Shown here: one piece after another, positions 1-7,118 of the stretch
How the letters are laid out: the number at the start of each line of letters is the position of its first letter
How positions within the stretch are numbered: the first letter of the stretch is position 1
Source of the DNA: Sphingomonas flavescens
GTDB lineage: Bacteria > Pseudomonadota > Alphaproteobacteria > Sphingomonadales > Sphingomonadaceae
Assembly (NCBI RefSeq): GCF_030866745.1
Contig: NZ_CP133016.1
Coordinates: forward strand, 1,364,001 to 1,428,000
Reading direction: 5' to 3'
Length of the DNA: 64,000 nt
Program-made: the position numbers and the translations under genes
Notes under the pieces: generated by a model
What the model saw: the letters and a program-made list of their open reading frames with translations, nothing else
Database searches by the model: none
What the model was told of the DNA's origin: nothing

Positions 1-285
1 TCCGAAGCGCTCGCCCTGATTGCGACTGGCCACCCGCTGGATCTGGTGTTGAGTGACATTCGGATGCCGGGCCTGATGGACGGTGTGGACCTGACGTTTG
101 CGGTCAAGCAGGTGAGACAGAACCTTCCGGTCGCACTTGTCTCCTCGCATCTTGATCCCGACCGGGAACATGCGGCAGAGGCGTTCCTTGCGAAGCCGTA
201 TCGACCTGAGCAGTTGGTCTCTCTGGTCGCGCAACTGGTGGGGGCCGAATGGCAGACGAGGTGCATAAGTCCGACTGCGTCCTGA
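1..285 (+). CDS. Response regulator receiver domain (5' end outside window)
   Basis: The frame is open from base 1, so the gene begins upstream of the window. The visible part is the second half of a CheY-like receiver domain. It contains the phospho-acceptor strand LSDIRMPG (Asp at about visible residue 19), the switch region VALVSS, and the conserved lysine in FLAKPYRPEQL. Nothing recognisable follows the receiver, so it is either a stand-alone receiver or the C-terminal receiver of a hybrid kinase. The next receiver-like gene starts inside this one (37-bp overlap), which suggests co-translation. The partner kinase cannot be seen. Confidence 0.75.
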   Translation, partial: SEALALIATGHPLDLVLSDIRMPGLMDGVDLTFAVKQVRQNLPVALVSSHLDPDREHAAEAFLAKPYRPEQLVSLVAQLVGAEWQTRCISPTAS

Positions 286-665
286 TTGTGGACGGGGACG
301 TACTGGCCCGCCATGCCATTGCCGACTATCTACGCGACTGCGGCTACATCGTTGTGGAAGCAGCATCGACGGATGAAGCAAGGGTGGCCCTTCTCGAACC
401 TGCCTTAAAGGTCGATACGGTGATCTGCGCCGCGGACGCTCCAGGGTCCGCCAATGCCTTCCAATTTCGCGCGTGGGCGAGTCAGCTTGCTCCAAGCGTC
501 GACGTGGCTCTCGCTGGCAACGTCGAACGGGCGGCTGAAAAAGCTGCGGATCTATGCGAGGAAGGACCGAGCCTCGCACGACCTTATGATCCTAAGAGTG
601 TCGTCGACCATATCCGCCGACTTCAAGGCCGTTTCCGTTCGAAAACCATGGGGGCGGCGAGCTGA
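249..665 (+). CDS. Degenerate receiver-domain protein (phospho-acceptor missing)
   Basis: This 138-residue protein has a CheY-like start (CVLIVDGDVLARHAIADYL), a helix-2 region matching receivers (GYIVVEAASTDEARVAL), and a final LARPYDPKSVVDHI that lines up with the usual KPY segment. At the phosphorylation site it reads VICAADAPG, where active receivers have a D-x-x-M/P-G arrangement. The conserved lysine is replaced by arginine. By family knowledge such a domain is probably not phosphorylated and would act as a pseudo-receiver. It overlaps the upstream receiver gene by 37 bp, so the two may work as a pair. No output domain is present. Confidence 0.6.
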   Translation: MADEVHKSDCVLIVDGDVLARHAIADYLRDCGYIVVEAASTDEARVALLEPALKVDTVICAADAPGSANAFQFRAWASQLAPSVDVALAGNVERAAEKAADLCEEGPSLARPYDPKSVVDHIRRLQGRFRSKTMGAAS

Positions 666-794
666 AGCAGCCGGTGAGTGATGGGAGCCCGCACTCCTGA
701 ACGGTCAGCTAAGCTAGCGACGCGCATTGTCCGATACTCCAGAACGGAGCAGTCATTAAGGGACCCTTTGTTCCTGAACTGTAACCAACGGCTC

Positions 795-1174
795 ATGCAT
801 CATTCGAGCCTGCGATCATGGAAAAGGGATGTTGGCCGGCGCGAGTTTCCCCGGATCGAAATTGATTGCCGAGCGCGCATCCGGATCGGTAATCGGCAAT
901 ACGCTGCCTACCTGTACAATATATCTCGCAAGGCGGGGCCAAGCTCCGGACTATCACCCCCATTCATCGCGTCGGCGGGGTCGTTCTGAGACTTCCTGAT
1001 CTTTCCCCGCTGCACTGCGATCTGCGATGGAGGGATTCACACAACGCTGGAGTGATGTTCGGCAGGCAATTGTCGGAGGCTGACCTGCTCCGTTGGGCCG
1101 AGGCTCGTCTGGCGGTGATCGACCTGCCCGGCGCCTCCACGCCAAGCAGGAAAGCTAGTCACCGCGTGAGATGA
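795..1174 (+). pseudogene. PilZ-domain protein, frameshifted
   Basis: Starting at ATG 795, the reading frame gives a PilZ beginning (RREFPRIEIDCRARIRIG, then YLYNIS). The frame then changes. A second frame continues the domain as AKLRTITPIHRVGGVVLRL, a short WRD strand, a GVMF strand and a terminal helix, ending at the TGA at 1172-1174. Restoring one G after base 929 would turn CGC AAG GCG into CGC GAA GGC and give the canonical PilZ motif N-I-S-R-E-G-G. The lesion is therefore a single-base deletion near 929-930, either real or a sequence error. If intact it would be a single-domain c-di-GMP receptor of about 127 residues. Confidence 0.65.
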
Positions 1175-1349
1175 GCCGTGCCGCTAACGTAGCTTTTGGG
1201 TCTAAAGCTTACATTAGCTACTGAGCAACGATCCTGTCCGACAGACAGGGCGCTAACAAATGACGGTTGTGCGGCGCATTGAGTCGACGGAAAGTCCATT
1301 CCGGAGTGAAGCTAACGCGGACTTAATGCAGCGCATTTAGTCCTCTCTT

Positions 1350-1502
1350 ATGGCAGAATGCATCGCGGAATATCTCAGGCAGGCCGCATACTACCGATTC
1401 TTAGCTAGCACGACCGGCGATGCGCAAGTGATCGCGGATCTAGAAGATCTGGCAAAAGACTGTGAAACCGAAGCTAACAAACTCCGACAGGCTTTCGGGT
1501 GA
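1350..1502 (+). CDS. Small helical protein, 50 residues, unknown
   Basis: ATG at 1350 opens a 50-codon frame ending with TGA at 1500-1502. The product begins MAECIAEYLRQAAYYRFLA and continues with two acidic/alanine-rich helices (LEDLAKDCETEANKL). The amphipathic helix pattern and codon use look protein-like, and I associate similar tiny proteins with sphingomonad genomes, but I cannot name a family. There is no strong ribosome binding site. A 26-codon frame at 1260-1340 lies just upstream and is weaker. Confidence 0.4.
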   Translation: MAECIAEYLRQAAYYRFLASTTGDAQVIADLEDLAKDCETEANKLRQAFG

Positions 1503-2112
1503 CTCCGGCAAGCCCAAAGAAGTCCTTGTGCCCGTCGCGGTTTTGCAACGGCCACAACCCACCTCAAAAGCTAGTAACTGAGCAACAAGGCATGCTCGCA
1601 AACGAAAGGGCAATCATTGGAGCGGTCATCTGCTCCAATTGCGGATCAGTCTGGATACGCGGGCGAGAGGGCCAAAGGCATATCCTGGGTCGGCTTCAAA
1701 CTCGCGGAAACGCCTGCGTGTGGACGAGCGCATATGCTCCTCGAACGGCATCTGACTCGGGCTAACATGCGACATGGGGCAGAAGCAGCCCTGATCCACC
1801 TACCGATCCCACCTTTGCACCTTGCGAGAGGATTGCCAAAGCTCCACCGGCCTTACGAAAATACGATTGATGTCGGTGATAGCTTCGCTGTCTATTGGGC
1901 TGCACGGAAACTCGTGATCAATTCGAAATTGCCCTGCCCATCGTGGTTATGAAACTGGTAGTTCAGCACGCCGCACTCCGAAGGTGCTTGAACGTTGTAG
2001 GCACTGCATTTGTGCCGTACGCCTGCTGAAGGCCTACGGGCCTAGTGCTGCAACTGCCATGTTCCAAATACGTTTACCGTGCACTCGGTAATCCATCTGA
2101 AGGATTTGCCTG
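1503..2112. other. Gap without a convincing gene
   Basis: About 610 bases lie between the 50-residue protein and the winged-helix gene. Frames of 88 and 111 codons exist on the plus strand (1499-1765 and 1617-1952), but they overlap each other and show no domain, signal peptide or ribosome binding site I trust. The stretch could be a decayed gene or regulatory DNA. I recognise no RNA gene here. Confidence 0.4.
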
Positions 2113-2496
2113 GTGACTGAGACACGGTTTCCGCTGCGGTGCTCCAAACCGGTTACTCTGACTGAAGACCATATCATGTCGGTCTTACTGCTCAGACGAG
2201 CTCGCCATGACATGCTGGCCGACAACCTCTTTTCAGACCCTGCTTGGGACATCCTGCTGGAGCTCTTCGGGGCTCAACTGGGTCATCGCAATATGACCGC
2301 GGCCGATCTGGCGAAGGCGACGGAGCTGCCGGCCTCGACCACAGCTAGGTGGATCGCGGCGTTGGAGCAGCGTGGGTTAGTTAGGCACGCAACGTTGGGG
2401 AATAAGGGTCGCGCAGTTGAGCTCACAGCAGAGGGCGCATCGCGAATGGAACGCCTCGCAGGCCGATGGGCAACCGCGTTTCTAGCAATTGCCTAG
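2113..2496 (+). CDS. MarR-like winged helix-turn-helix protein (LFxDPAWDILL family)
   Basis: The core reads LFSDPAWDILLELFGAQLGHRNMT, then a helix-turn-helix (AADLAKATELPASTTARWIAA), a recognition tail (LEQRGLVRH) and a wing ending in AVELTAEGASRMERL. That is the layout of the small MarR-like DNA-binding proteins common in sphingomonads. Four further proteins in this window resemble it to varying degrees (near 4.0, 5.9, 19.2 and 19.8 kb). The first ATG after GTG 2113 is at 2176 and may be the true start. Its 3' end overlaps a small reverse-strand gene by 15 bp. Targets and ligand are unknown. Confidence 0.7.
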   Translation: MTETRFPLRCSKPVTLTEDHIMSVLLLRRARHDMLADNLFSDPAWDILLELFGAQLGHRNMTAADLAKATELPASTTARWIAALEQRGLVRHATLGNKGRAVELTAEGASRMERLAGRWATAFLAIA

Positions 2497-2664
2497 ACGG
2501 CGCTGCGCTCGCTGCTTCAGGTCCCCCATGTGCTCCTCCAGCTGATGCGCCGCAAGGTCGACATGGGCCGCGATCTGAGCAGGGGCATTACTTTCATCAA
2601 GTAAGGCAAGCGCCCGGCGCAGGCATGCGAGCGCTGATGTGAGCGCATCCTCACTATTCAACAT
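2482..2664 (-). CDS. Small helical protein (QIAAHVDLA family)
   Basis: This is a 60-residue protein with an ATG at 2664 preceded by GGGAG at good spacing. It is mostly helix, with the motif LRRALALLDESNAPAQIA followed by HVDLAAHQLEE. A clear paralogue lies at 18979-19197 (LRRAIDLLDQAEAPGQIA, HVDLAVHQL). Both copies are tail-to-tail with, and overlap, a MarR-like winged-helix gene. That repeated arrangement suggests the two proteins belong together, but the function is unknown. Confidence 0.65.
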   Translation of the reverse strand: MLNSEDALTSALACLRRALALLDESNAPAQIAAHVDLAAHQLEEHMGDLKQRAQRRLGNC

Positions 2665-3298
2665 TTAAGCTCCCACCAAATATGCGACCCATTCGCACCG
2701 AGTAGCGCTTAACAACTGTTTAGCCGGATGTTTCCAGAGCGTATCCTTGACCCGTTCTACACGATAGCTGCGAGAACGCCGATGGAGCTTGTTCCACGCG
2801 CCCTTTCGGTAGCAAACGATGCTCGCCAAACGGCTTGTCACTTGCCCGACTATCTGAGTCTGATCCGATCCGGAGCCACTCGCAAACTTGAGTTAGGGTT
2901 GTGTCCGTCACAAGCTGGCGATGGACGTTCCCGCTGTTATCGCTCATGCCGTCGTCGCGCCCGCGCCCACTAACTCGGTGGCTAGCGGCCGCGCAATGGC
3001 GATCATTCGGGTAGTAAATATGGGAGCTGCCAACGAGAAGGGGTGGAACCAAGGCCGCGGCGGAGCGCGCCGCGAAGTCATTCTTACGGACCAGAACGGA
3101 CGACCCATGCTGCTGCGAATTATCGACTATCCGTAAGCCAGATCGCAGCGTCCTTGGCTACGCGTGGTCCTAGATAATGGCAGAGCTTTAACCCGTGTCT
3201 CTTCCATTCCTCGAATCCGTTATGGAATTAGTTGCAGCCATCACGAACACTGTTGCAACTGGTCGCTAAGCTTCGCCGATTAACGATGATATCCAGCA
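2665..3298. other. Mostly non-coding stretch; one doubtful small ORF
   Basis: No recognised gene lies in these 630 bases. A plus-strand frame ending at 3136 could start at ATG 2996 and encode about 46 residues (MAIIRVVNMGAANEKG, later ILTDQNGRPMLLRIID). The last segment resembles a beta-hairpin, but there is no good ribosome binding site and I give it low weight. The sequence just before 3299 presumably carries the promoter of the tandem PilZ gene. Confidence 0.3.
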
Positions 3299-3964
3299 AT
3301 GGAGATCGAAGTGTCCAGCAAGCTTGTCGAGAAAACGCTCTATTCTTTGTCAACCGACGCGCCAGCTGTTCCGGACCGACGCGGTGAAGAACGGTATGTC
3401 AGTCTACTTCGGGTTGGTGCCATGACGATTGCCGGCCGACGCGAGTTGTGCCTCATCAAAAACGTTTCGGCTGGCGGCATGATGATCCGTCCTTATTCAA
3501 GGCTCAACGTGGGAACGGAGGTAACGATCGAACTTAAGCATGGCGTGACAACAACCGGCATCGCGCAATGGGCCGAAAACGGTCTGGTTGGTGTGGCCTT
3601 CGACAGCCAGGTTGACATGCTGGCCTTGCTTAGTGCCCCGGACGGCCACACCAAGGCACGCATGCCCCGGATCCAGGTTAGTTCCACCGCGTCGCTAAGG
3701 TACAAGGACTTCACGTTTCGCGCGGCCGTCGCAAACATCTCGCAGGGCGGCGTCTGTATCAACTCCCCCGTCGATCTCGAGCTTAGCGCTGATATCGTGA
3801 TCAACATCGCTGGCCTGCGTCCGAACTCAGGGATCGTCAAATGGCAGGACGGTGAGCTTTTCGGTATCGGTTTCAATAGAATATACTCGGTCGACGAGCT
3901 GATGGGCTTCCTCAAGCAGCATCAGCAAAATCAGCAGCAACCGCGCGCCATCGGTCGGCGCTAA
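3299..3964 (+). CDS. Tandem PilZ-domain protein
   Basis: This 221-residue protein consists of two PilZ domains. Domain 1 (about residues 27-110) has an arginine-rich entry, DRRGEERY, followed by NVSAGG and a QWAENGLVGVAF strand. Domain 2 (about 117-205) has ARMPRI, then NISQGG and KWQDGELFGIGF. PilZ domains bind cyclic di-GMP through an RxxxR turn and a D/N-x-S-x-x-G motif. The second motif is present in both domains, but the arginine turn of domain 2 looks incomplete, so only domain 1 may bind. There is no catalytic domain. The tail (QQNQQQPRAIGRR) is polar and likely flexible. Confidence 0.85.
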   Translation: MEIEVSSKLVEKTLYSLSTDAPAVPDRRGEERYVSLLRVGAMTIAGRRELCLIKNVSAGGMMIRPYSRLNVGTEVTIELKHGVTTTGIAQWAENGLVGVAFDSQVDMLALLSAPDGHTKARMPRIQVSSTASLRYKDFTFRAAVANISQGGVCINSPVDLELSADIVINIAGLRPNSGIVKWQDGELFGIGFNRIYSVDELMGFLKQHQQNQQQPRAIGRR

Positions 3965-3998
3965 ACGCTGCCGTTGCCGCTGGACTGCCCGCAACGCC

Positions 3999-4364
3999 TC
4001 ACCGACGACCGACCTGCAGCATCGCGTTAAGGGCGCGCTCGAGGGCGGCTCGGCCATTGTTGGTTAGGGAGATCAAGTGATTGTCCGCACCGTCGGCGCT
4101 GCGGCTCACGAATCCCCGGCTGGTCAGCGCTATGATCCAGCGCATTACCGTTGTGGTAGGCGCGTCAAGTTCGGCGGCGATGTCTTCCGCACCGCAAGGC
4201 GACATACCTTCACCATAAAGCAGCAGCAGAATGTCCCAAGCCGGCTCACCGAACAAATCAGCCGGTAATCGCTGGTTGCGCGCTTGCCGCATGCACCGAA
4301 TGTCCTCGGCGAGGCGGGCGAGATGCTTGGGGGCCTTTTCATTATCTTGGACGATCAATCGCAA
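3999..4364 (-). CDS. MarR-like winged helix-turn-helix protein (LFxEPAWDILL family)
   Basis: I place the start at TTG 4364 because AGAGGA precedes it at normal spacing, giving 121 residues. Earlier in-frame codons would run deep into the upstream gene, which ends at 4355, so the two genes overlap by 10 bp. The family signature LFGEPAWDILLLLYGEG is followed by an HTH (EDIAAELDAPTTTVMRWIIAL) and a wing (NHLISLTNNGRAAL). It is related to the winged-helix proteins at 2.1 and 19.8 kb. It probably forms an operon with the upstream membrane protein. Confidence 0.7.
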   Translation of the reverse strand: MRLIVQDNEKAPKHLARLAEDIRCMRQARNQRLPADLFGEPAWDILLLLYGEGMSPCGAEDIAAELDAPTTTVMRWIIALTSRGFVSRSADGADNHLISLTNNGRAALERALNAMLQVGRR

Positions 4365-4831
4365 GAATCTGTTCCTCTGTAACTGCGGGCCGGTTGGCTG
4401 AACGCTGGCCATTGACTGGCGAGAAGTACGGTTCGGAGCGAGGGAATGATGCGGGCCGCAATGAGCGTCAGAACCATTGGCCAAGCCCAAAATTTCAATA
4501 GGAAGGCGTAACTGAAGGGAATGGTCCCGACAGCGAGCAACTTTACCAAATGACCGAGCGTCCCATTTATCTGGAAAGCCGCGATGCAAATCGCGGCCCA
4601 GGTCGGGTTTCGGACTGCGATCGCGCAGAGGATCGCTGCCAAAGCGGCGTCCAAGGCAAGATAGCCCAGAGATACAGCCGCGAAATGGCCCCCGATGAAG
4701 CGTTCCAGAAGGATCGTAAGCACGTTGCCGCCGAGGACAACTGCCCCCACCCATCGTTCGCTACGCGACCCGAAGGTGATTGCGGATCCGGTCGCCACGA
4801 GCAGCAAGAAGACGTAGATCTCAACTCGCAC
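4355..4831 (-). CDS. Small polytopic membrane protein, unknown
   Basis: The GTG at 4831 has AGGGG nine bases upstream and gives 158 residues. There are four to five hydrophobic segments: VFLLLVATGSAITFG near the N-terminus, VVLGGNVLTILL, LALDAALAAILCAIAV, and a C-terminal pair around FAWPMVLTLIA-type sequence. No signal peptide or enzymatic motif is visible, so it is an inner-membrane protein of unknown role. The downstream winged-helix gene overlaps its end, which suggests the pair is co-expressed. Confidence 0.55.
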   Translation of the reverse strand: MRVEIYVFLLLVATGSAITFGSRSERWVGAVVLGGNVLTILLERFIGGHFAAVSLGYLALDAALAAILCAIAVRNPTWAAICIAAFQINGTLGHLVKLLAVGTIPFSYAFLLKFWAWPMVLTLIAARIIPSLRTVLLASQWPAFSQPARSYRGTDSCD

Positions 4832-4871
4832 TTGCGTTTACCCCTGCTGTGGAAACCAGACCCCCATGTCG

Positions 4872-5219
4872 TCACGCCGCTGAGCGCTCATCGTCAACGA
4901 GCGCCAATCCACCGGTCGGCGGGCAATCGCTTACGTCACCCATGCCATATGCGCGAAGGCCCGCGTCGATGCGGTCTTGCGCGAGCGCGGCGTGCGCCTT
5001 AGCGATGCTTTCGCGGGCCGCCACCAAGGAAGCCATGGTCCCGCTTAACGCTGTCAGGCTGCTCTGACCCATAGCGACGGGGAGTTTTGTGCTCTCGCGC
5101 CCTTCGGCGATGGCCGCAATCAGGCGTGACGTACTAGCGATAGCACTGTCGATGTCAGCTTCGCTTGGAATAAGGGCGTCTGCAATTTTGCGCGCTGCAG
5201 TCAATCTCACGTTCAACAT
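4872..5219 (-). CDS. Helical protein of unknown function downstream of a LuxR-type gene
   Basis: The ATG at 5219 is preceded by GAGAGGA and gives 115 residues. The protein is alanine-rich and helical (ARKIADALIPSEADIDSAI, then LVAARESIAKAHAALAQ), ending in a polar tail (GLRAYGMGDVSDCPPTGG). I recognise this as a type of protein that accompanies LuxR-HTH membrane regulators in sphingomonads, but no function is assigned. It follows that regulator by 31 bp on the same strand and is probably in the same operon. Confidence 0.6.
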   Translation of the reverse strand: MLNVRLTAARKIADALIPSEADIDSAIASTSRLIAAIAEGRESTKLPVAMGQSSLTALSGTMASLVAARESIAKAHAALAQDRIDAGLRAYGMGDVSDCPPTGGLALVDDERSAA

Positions 5220-5250
5220 CTTCCGAGTTCCTCTCTCAAGAGGAGCCCGG

Positions 5251-5754
5251 TCAGGCCGATACCAGTCTCCGCACTGCTTCCGCACAGGCTACCAGCAGCA
5301 GCAGCCCGACGATTGAAGCGAAGGACACGGCCGCGATGGTCAGTAGCGTCTGGCGAGGGGTGAGTGGCTGGTTGGGTGAAGGGGCTCCGCGATTGTCCCC
5401 GAGCTGGGCCGCGCTCGGTGTGACCGGCTGCCCGGGGACCTCACCGCTTTCATACGAACCGTCGTTACGCACGAGGTACGAGGGTCCGGAGTACAAAAAC
5501 TCACTACCTTCCGCACTGCGCGCAAATAGACGCGCGGCCTCCGCGGTCGACGCCACGCCAAATTTTTCGCGACAGATGCGCAGATGCTTTTCGACGGCAT
5601 GGGGGCTAATTCCGAGCTCGCGGCCAATCTGCTTGGCCGATTTAAGATCGAGAACCCCCCGGAGACACTCAGCCTGACGGCGACTGAGTGCCTGATTCCC
5701 TGATTGATCGGTATGTCCGGTTCGTAAGACCACTTCCGACCCATTTTTCTCCAA
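5251..5754 (-). CDS. LuxR-type HTH regulator with C-terminal membrane anchor
   Basis: Residues about 22-75 form a GerE/LuxR helix-turn-helix: LSRRQAECLRGVLDLKSAKQI, GISPHAVEKHLRICREKFG. A variable linker follows, then one strongly hydrophobic helix near the C-terminus (LLTIAAVSFASIVGLLLLVA). There is no receiver or autoinducer domain. The DNA-binding domain would face the cytoplasm, tethered to the inner membrane, as in ToxR-like layouts reversed end to end. The start is uncertain: TTG 5754 has AGGA upstream; a GTG eight codons later is the alternative. Confidence 0.75.
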   Translation of the reverse strand: MEKNGSEVVLRTGHTDQSGNQALSRRQAECLRGVLDLKSAKQIGRELGISPHAVEKHLRICREKFGVASTAEAARLFARSAEGSEFLYSGPSYLVRNDGSYESGEVPGQPVTPSAAQLGDNRGAPSPNQPLTPRQTLLTIAAVSFASIVGLLLLVACAEAVRRLVSA

Positions 5755-5808
5755 AGGATCCTAGAACACTAGGGACTACGGGAAGGCAAGGAGTGGCCCA
5801 ATCGGATA

Positions 5809-5827
5809 ATCTCGGACTAACCGAGAT
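5809..5827. repeat. Short inverted repeat before the LuxR-type gene
   Basis: ATCTCGG and CCGAGAT are perfect 7-bp arms separated by ACTAA. The hairpin sits in the 102-bp gap between two reverse-strand genes. There is no T-run, so an operator is as likely as a terminator. Confidence 0.4.
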
Positions 5828-5856
5828 CGTTCGGAGCGACTTCCTCGGCATTCTAC

Positions 5857-6330
5857 TCAGGCAACAATTCGCAGGACGCCAAGTTTGAGGAGCGCGTTGG
5901 CAGTCCGAGCAAACTCCTCCAACTGTACCCGGCTAATCAAATAGGCGTTAGTTCCCTGCATCCGCCCTTCCGCAAAGTGGATCGATCGATCCGCGCTTCG
6001 CTCAAGAATGCCGCGCTCAATAAGCTTTTGGATGACCCGGCGGGCCGTCTCGCGATTGAGGCCGGTCGCCTCTGCGATACTGCTTACATTACATCGGCCG
6101 AGGAGTGGGCGCGGCACAGCATTCGCCATATCCGTGAAGTTTGCGCCAACGTCTTGCGCAGCCAACCTGTCGCCGGTGATGGCGATGACTGCCATCAGGA
6201 CCAGAGACTCACTGTGCCCGCCAGTCACCTGGCGCCACAAAGCGAGCAACCTAAGACGCATTCCAATGAGGCGATGCGCCGCAGTTCGGCTTTTCGCGGC
6301 CGCCTGGGCATCGTCGATGGCAATCCGCAA
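5857..6330 (-). CDS. Winged-helix transcriptional regulator
   Basis: This 157-residue protein has a long N-terminal helical region (LRLLALWRQVTGGHSESLVLM) followed by an HTH: CNVSSIAEATGLNRETARRV then IQKLIERGILER and a wing (ADRSIHFAEG). It lacks the LFxDPAWDILL signature of the other winged-helix proteins here, so it is a more distant relative. The TTG at 6330 is preceded by TAGGAG eight bases upstream, which decides the start. It may be co-transcribed with the LuxR-type gene downstream. Confidence 0.65.
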   Translation of the reverse strand: MRIAIDDAQAAAKSRTAAHRLIGMRLRLLALWRQVTGGHSESLVLMAVIAITGDRLAAQDVGANFTDMANAVPRPLLGRCNVSSIAEATGLNRETARRVIQKLIERGILERSADRSIHFAEGRMQGTNAYLISRVQLEEFARTANALLKLGVLRIVA

Positions 6331-6499
6331 CGCTTACACTCCTACATGTAAGTCTCGGGCTTTGCGCACAAAACGTGCGGTTTGACAGGCCCTTTCCGAA
6401 CTAGCTCCGCCTAGTACTGCCGTGAGAACCCAAAGCGTTCTCCGACCCGGCCGCTGAACTTGCCCCTCATGCCGGGTCGTCAAGTCATTTGAGGAACCT

Positions 6500-6694
6500 A
6501 TGGCCGGCGACGAACACCAAAAAGAGCGCGTTGAAAGCGTCCGCCAGATAATCGCACTGCTCGAAACCAGCCTTCGGCTTTGCCGCGAGCATTTGCGTCA
6601 GCTGGAAGCCGGAGAGCGGGCCCTCGACAGCCGCCTCGAAAATCTCTTTTTTAGAGGCGAAGCGTTTCGAGAAATCCCGCGAAGCAGGCCGTAA
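6500..6694 (+). CDS. Small charged helical protein, unknown
   Basis: The ATG at 6500 follows TTGAGGAACCT, a good ribosome binding site. The 64-residue product is one long amphipathic helix rich in Glu, Arg and Leu (VRQIIALLETSLRLCREHL, then LEAGERALDSRLEN). It could form a coiled coil or dimer. No family is recognised. It is followed by about 420 bases without a clear gene. Confidence 0.5.
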   Translation: MAGDEHQKERVESVRQIIALLETSLRLCREHLRQLEAGERALDSRLENLFFRGEAFREIPRSRP

Positions 6695-7118
6695 GCAATC
6701 GTCTGTCCGGAGCCGCGTGCAGGCAAGAATAGCGCTGGTTAGTGCCGGCCATTAATATTGGCAGGATGGCCTGCATAAGAGCCAGACCATCTGCCAATGA
6801 GGTGCCTAGGCTTTTTGCCCAAGAACATGAAGCGATTGCGGCGAGCGGTTGCACTGATGCCCCAAACACTCAGTAGCTTTATTGCCTAGGTCGTCGTTCC
6901 GGAGATGCGGCGACGGCGGCCAGCAAGGAACGCGCGAACACGGTCGACGCGGTTAGCGTGTCGGTAGACCGCGTAATCGCTATTTTGCGTTACCAACTGA
7001 TCCACACGATGATCAAGATCGGGGCGATTATTCGATCCATTTCGGACCTTGCCAATCGCTGCGTTAACTATTTGCGGGCCAATATGTCGGCGGGCAAATT
7101 CCCCGGGGGCAATTCTCA
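6695..7118. other. Gap with a start-less open frame
   Basis: No gene with a normal start is visible. A plus-strand frame is open from 6877 to the TAA at 7123-7125, overlapping the start of the next gene by 7 bp. It would read ERANTVDAVSVSVDRVIAIL and HTMIKIGAIIRSISDLANRC, a plausible amphipathic helix, but has no ATG. It may be the tail of a decayed gene, or could start at a GTG inside it. Confidence 0.35.

Noticed and set aside
2720..3052. 110-codon reverse-strand frame
   Set aside because: No domain, no ribosome binding site, and no similarity to neighbours.
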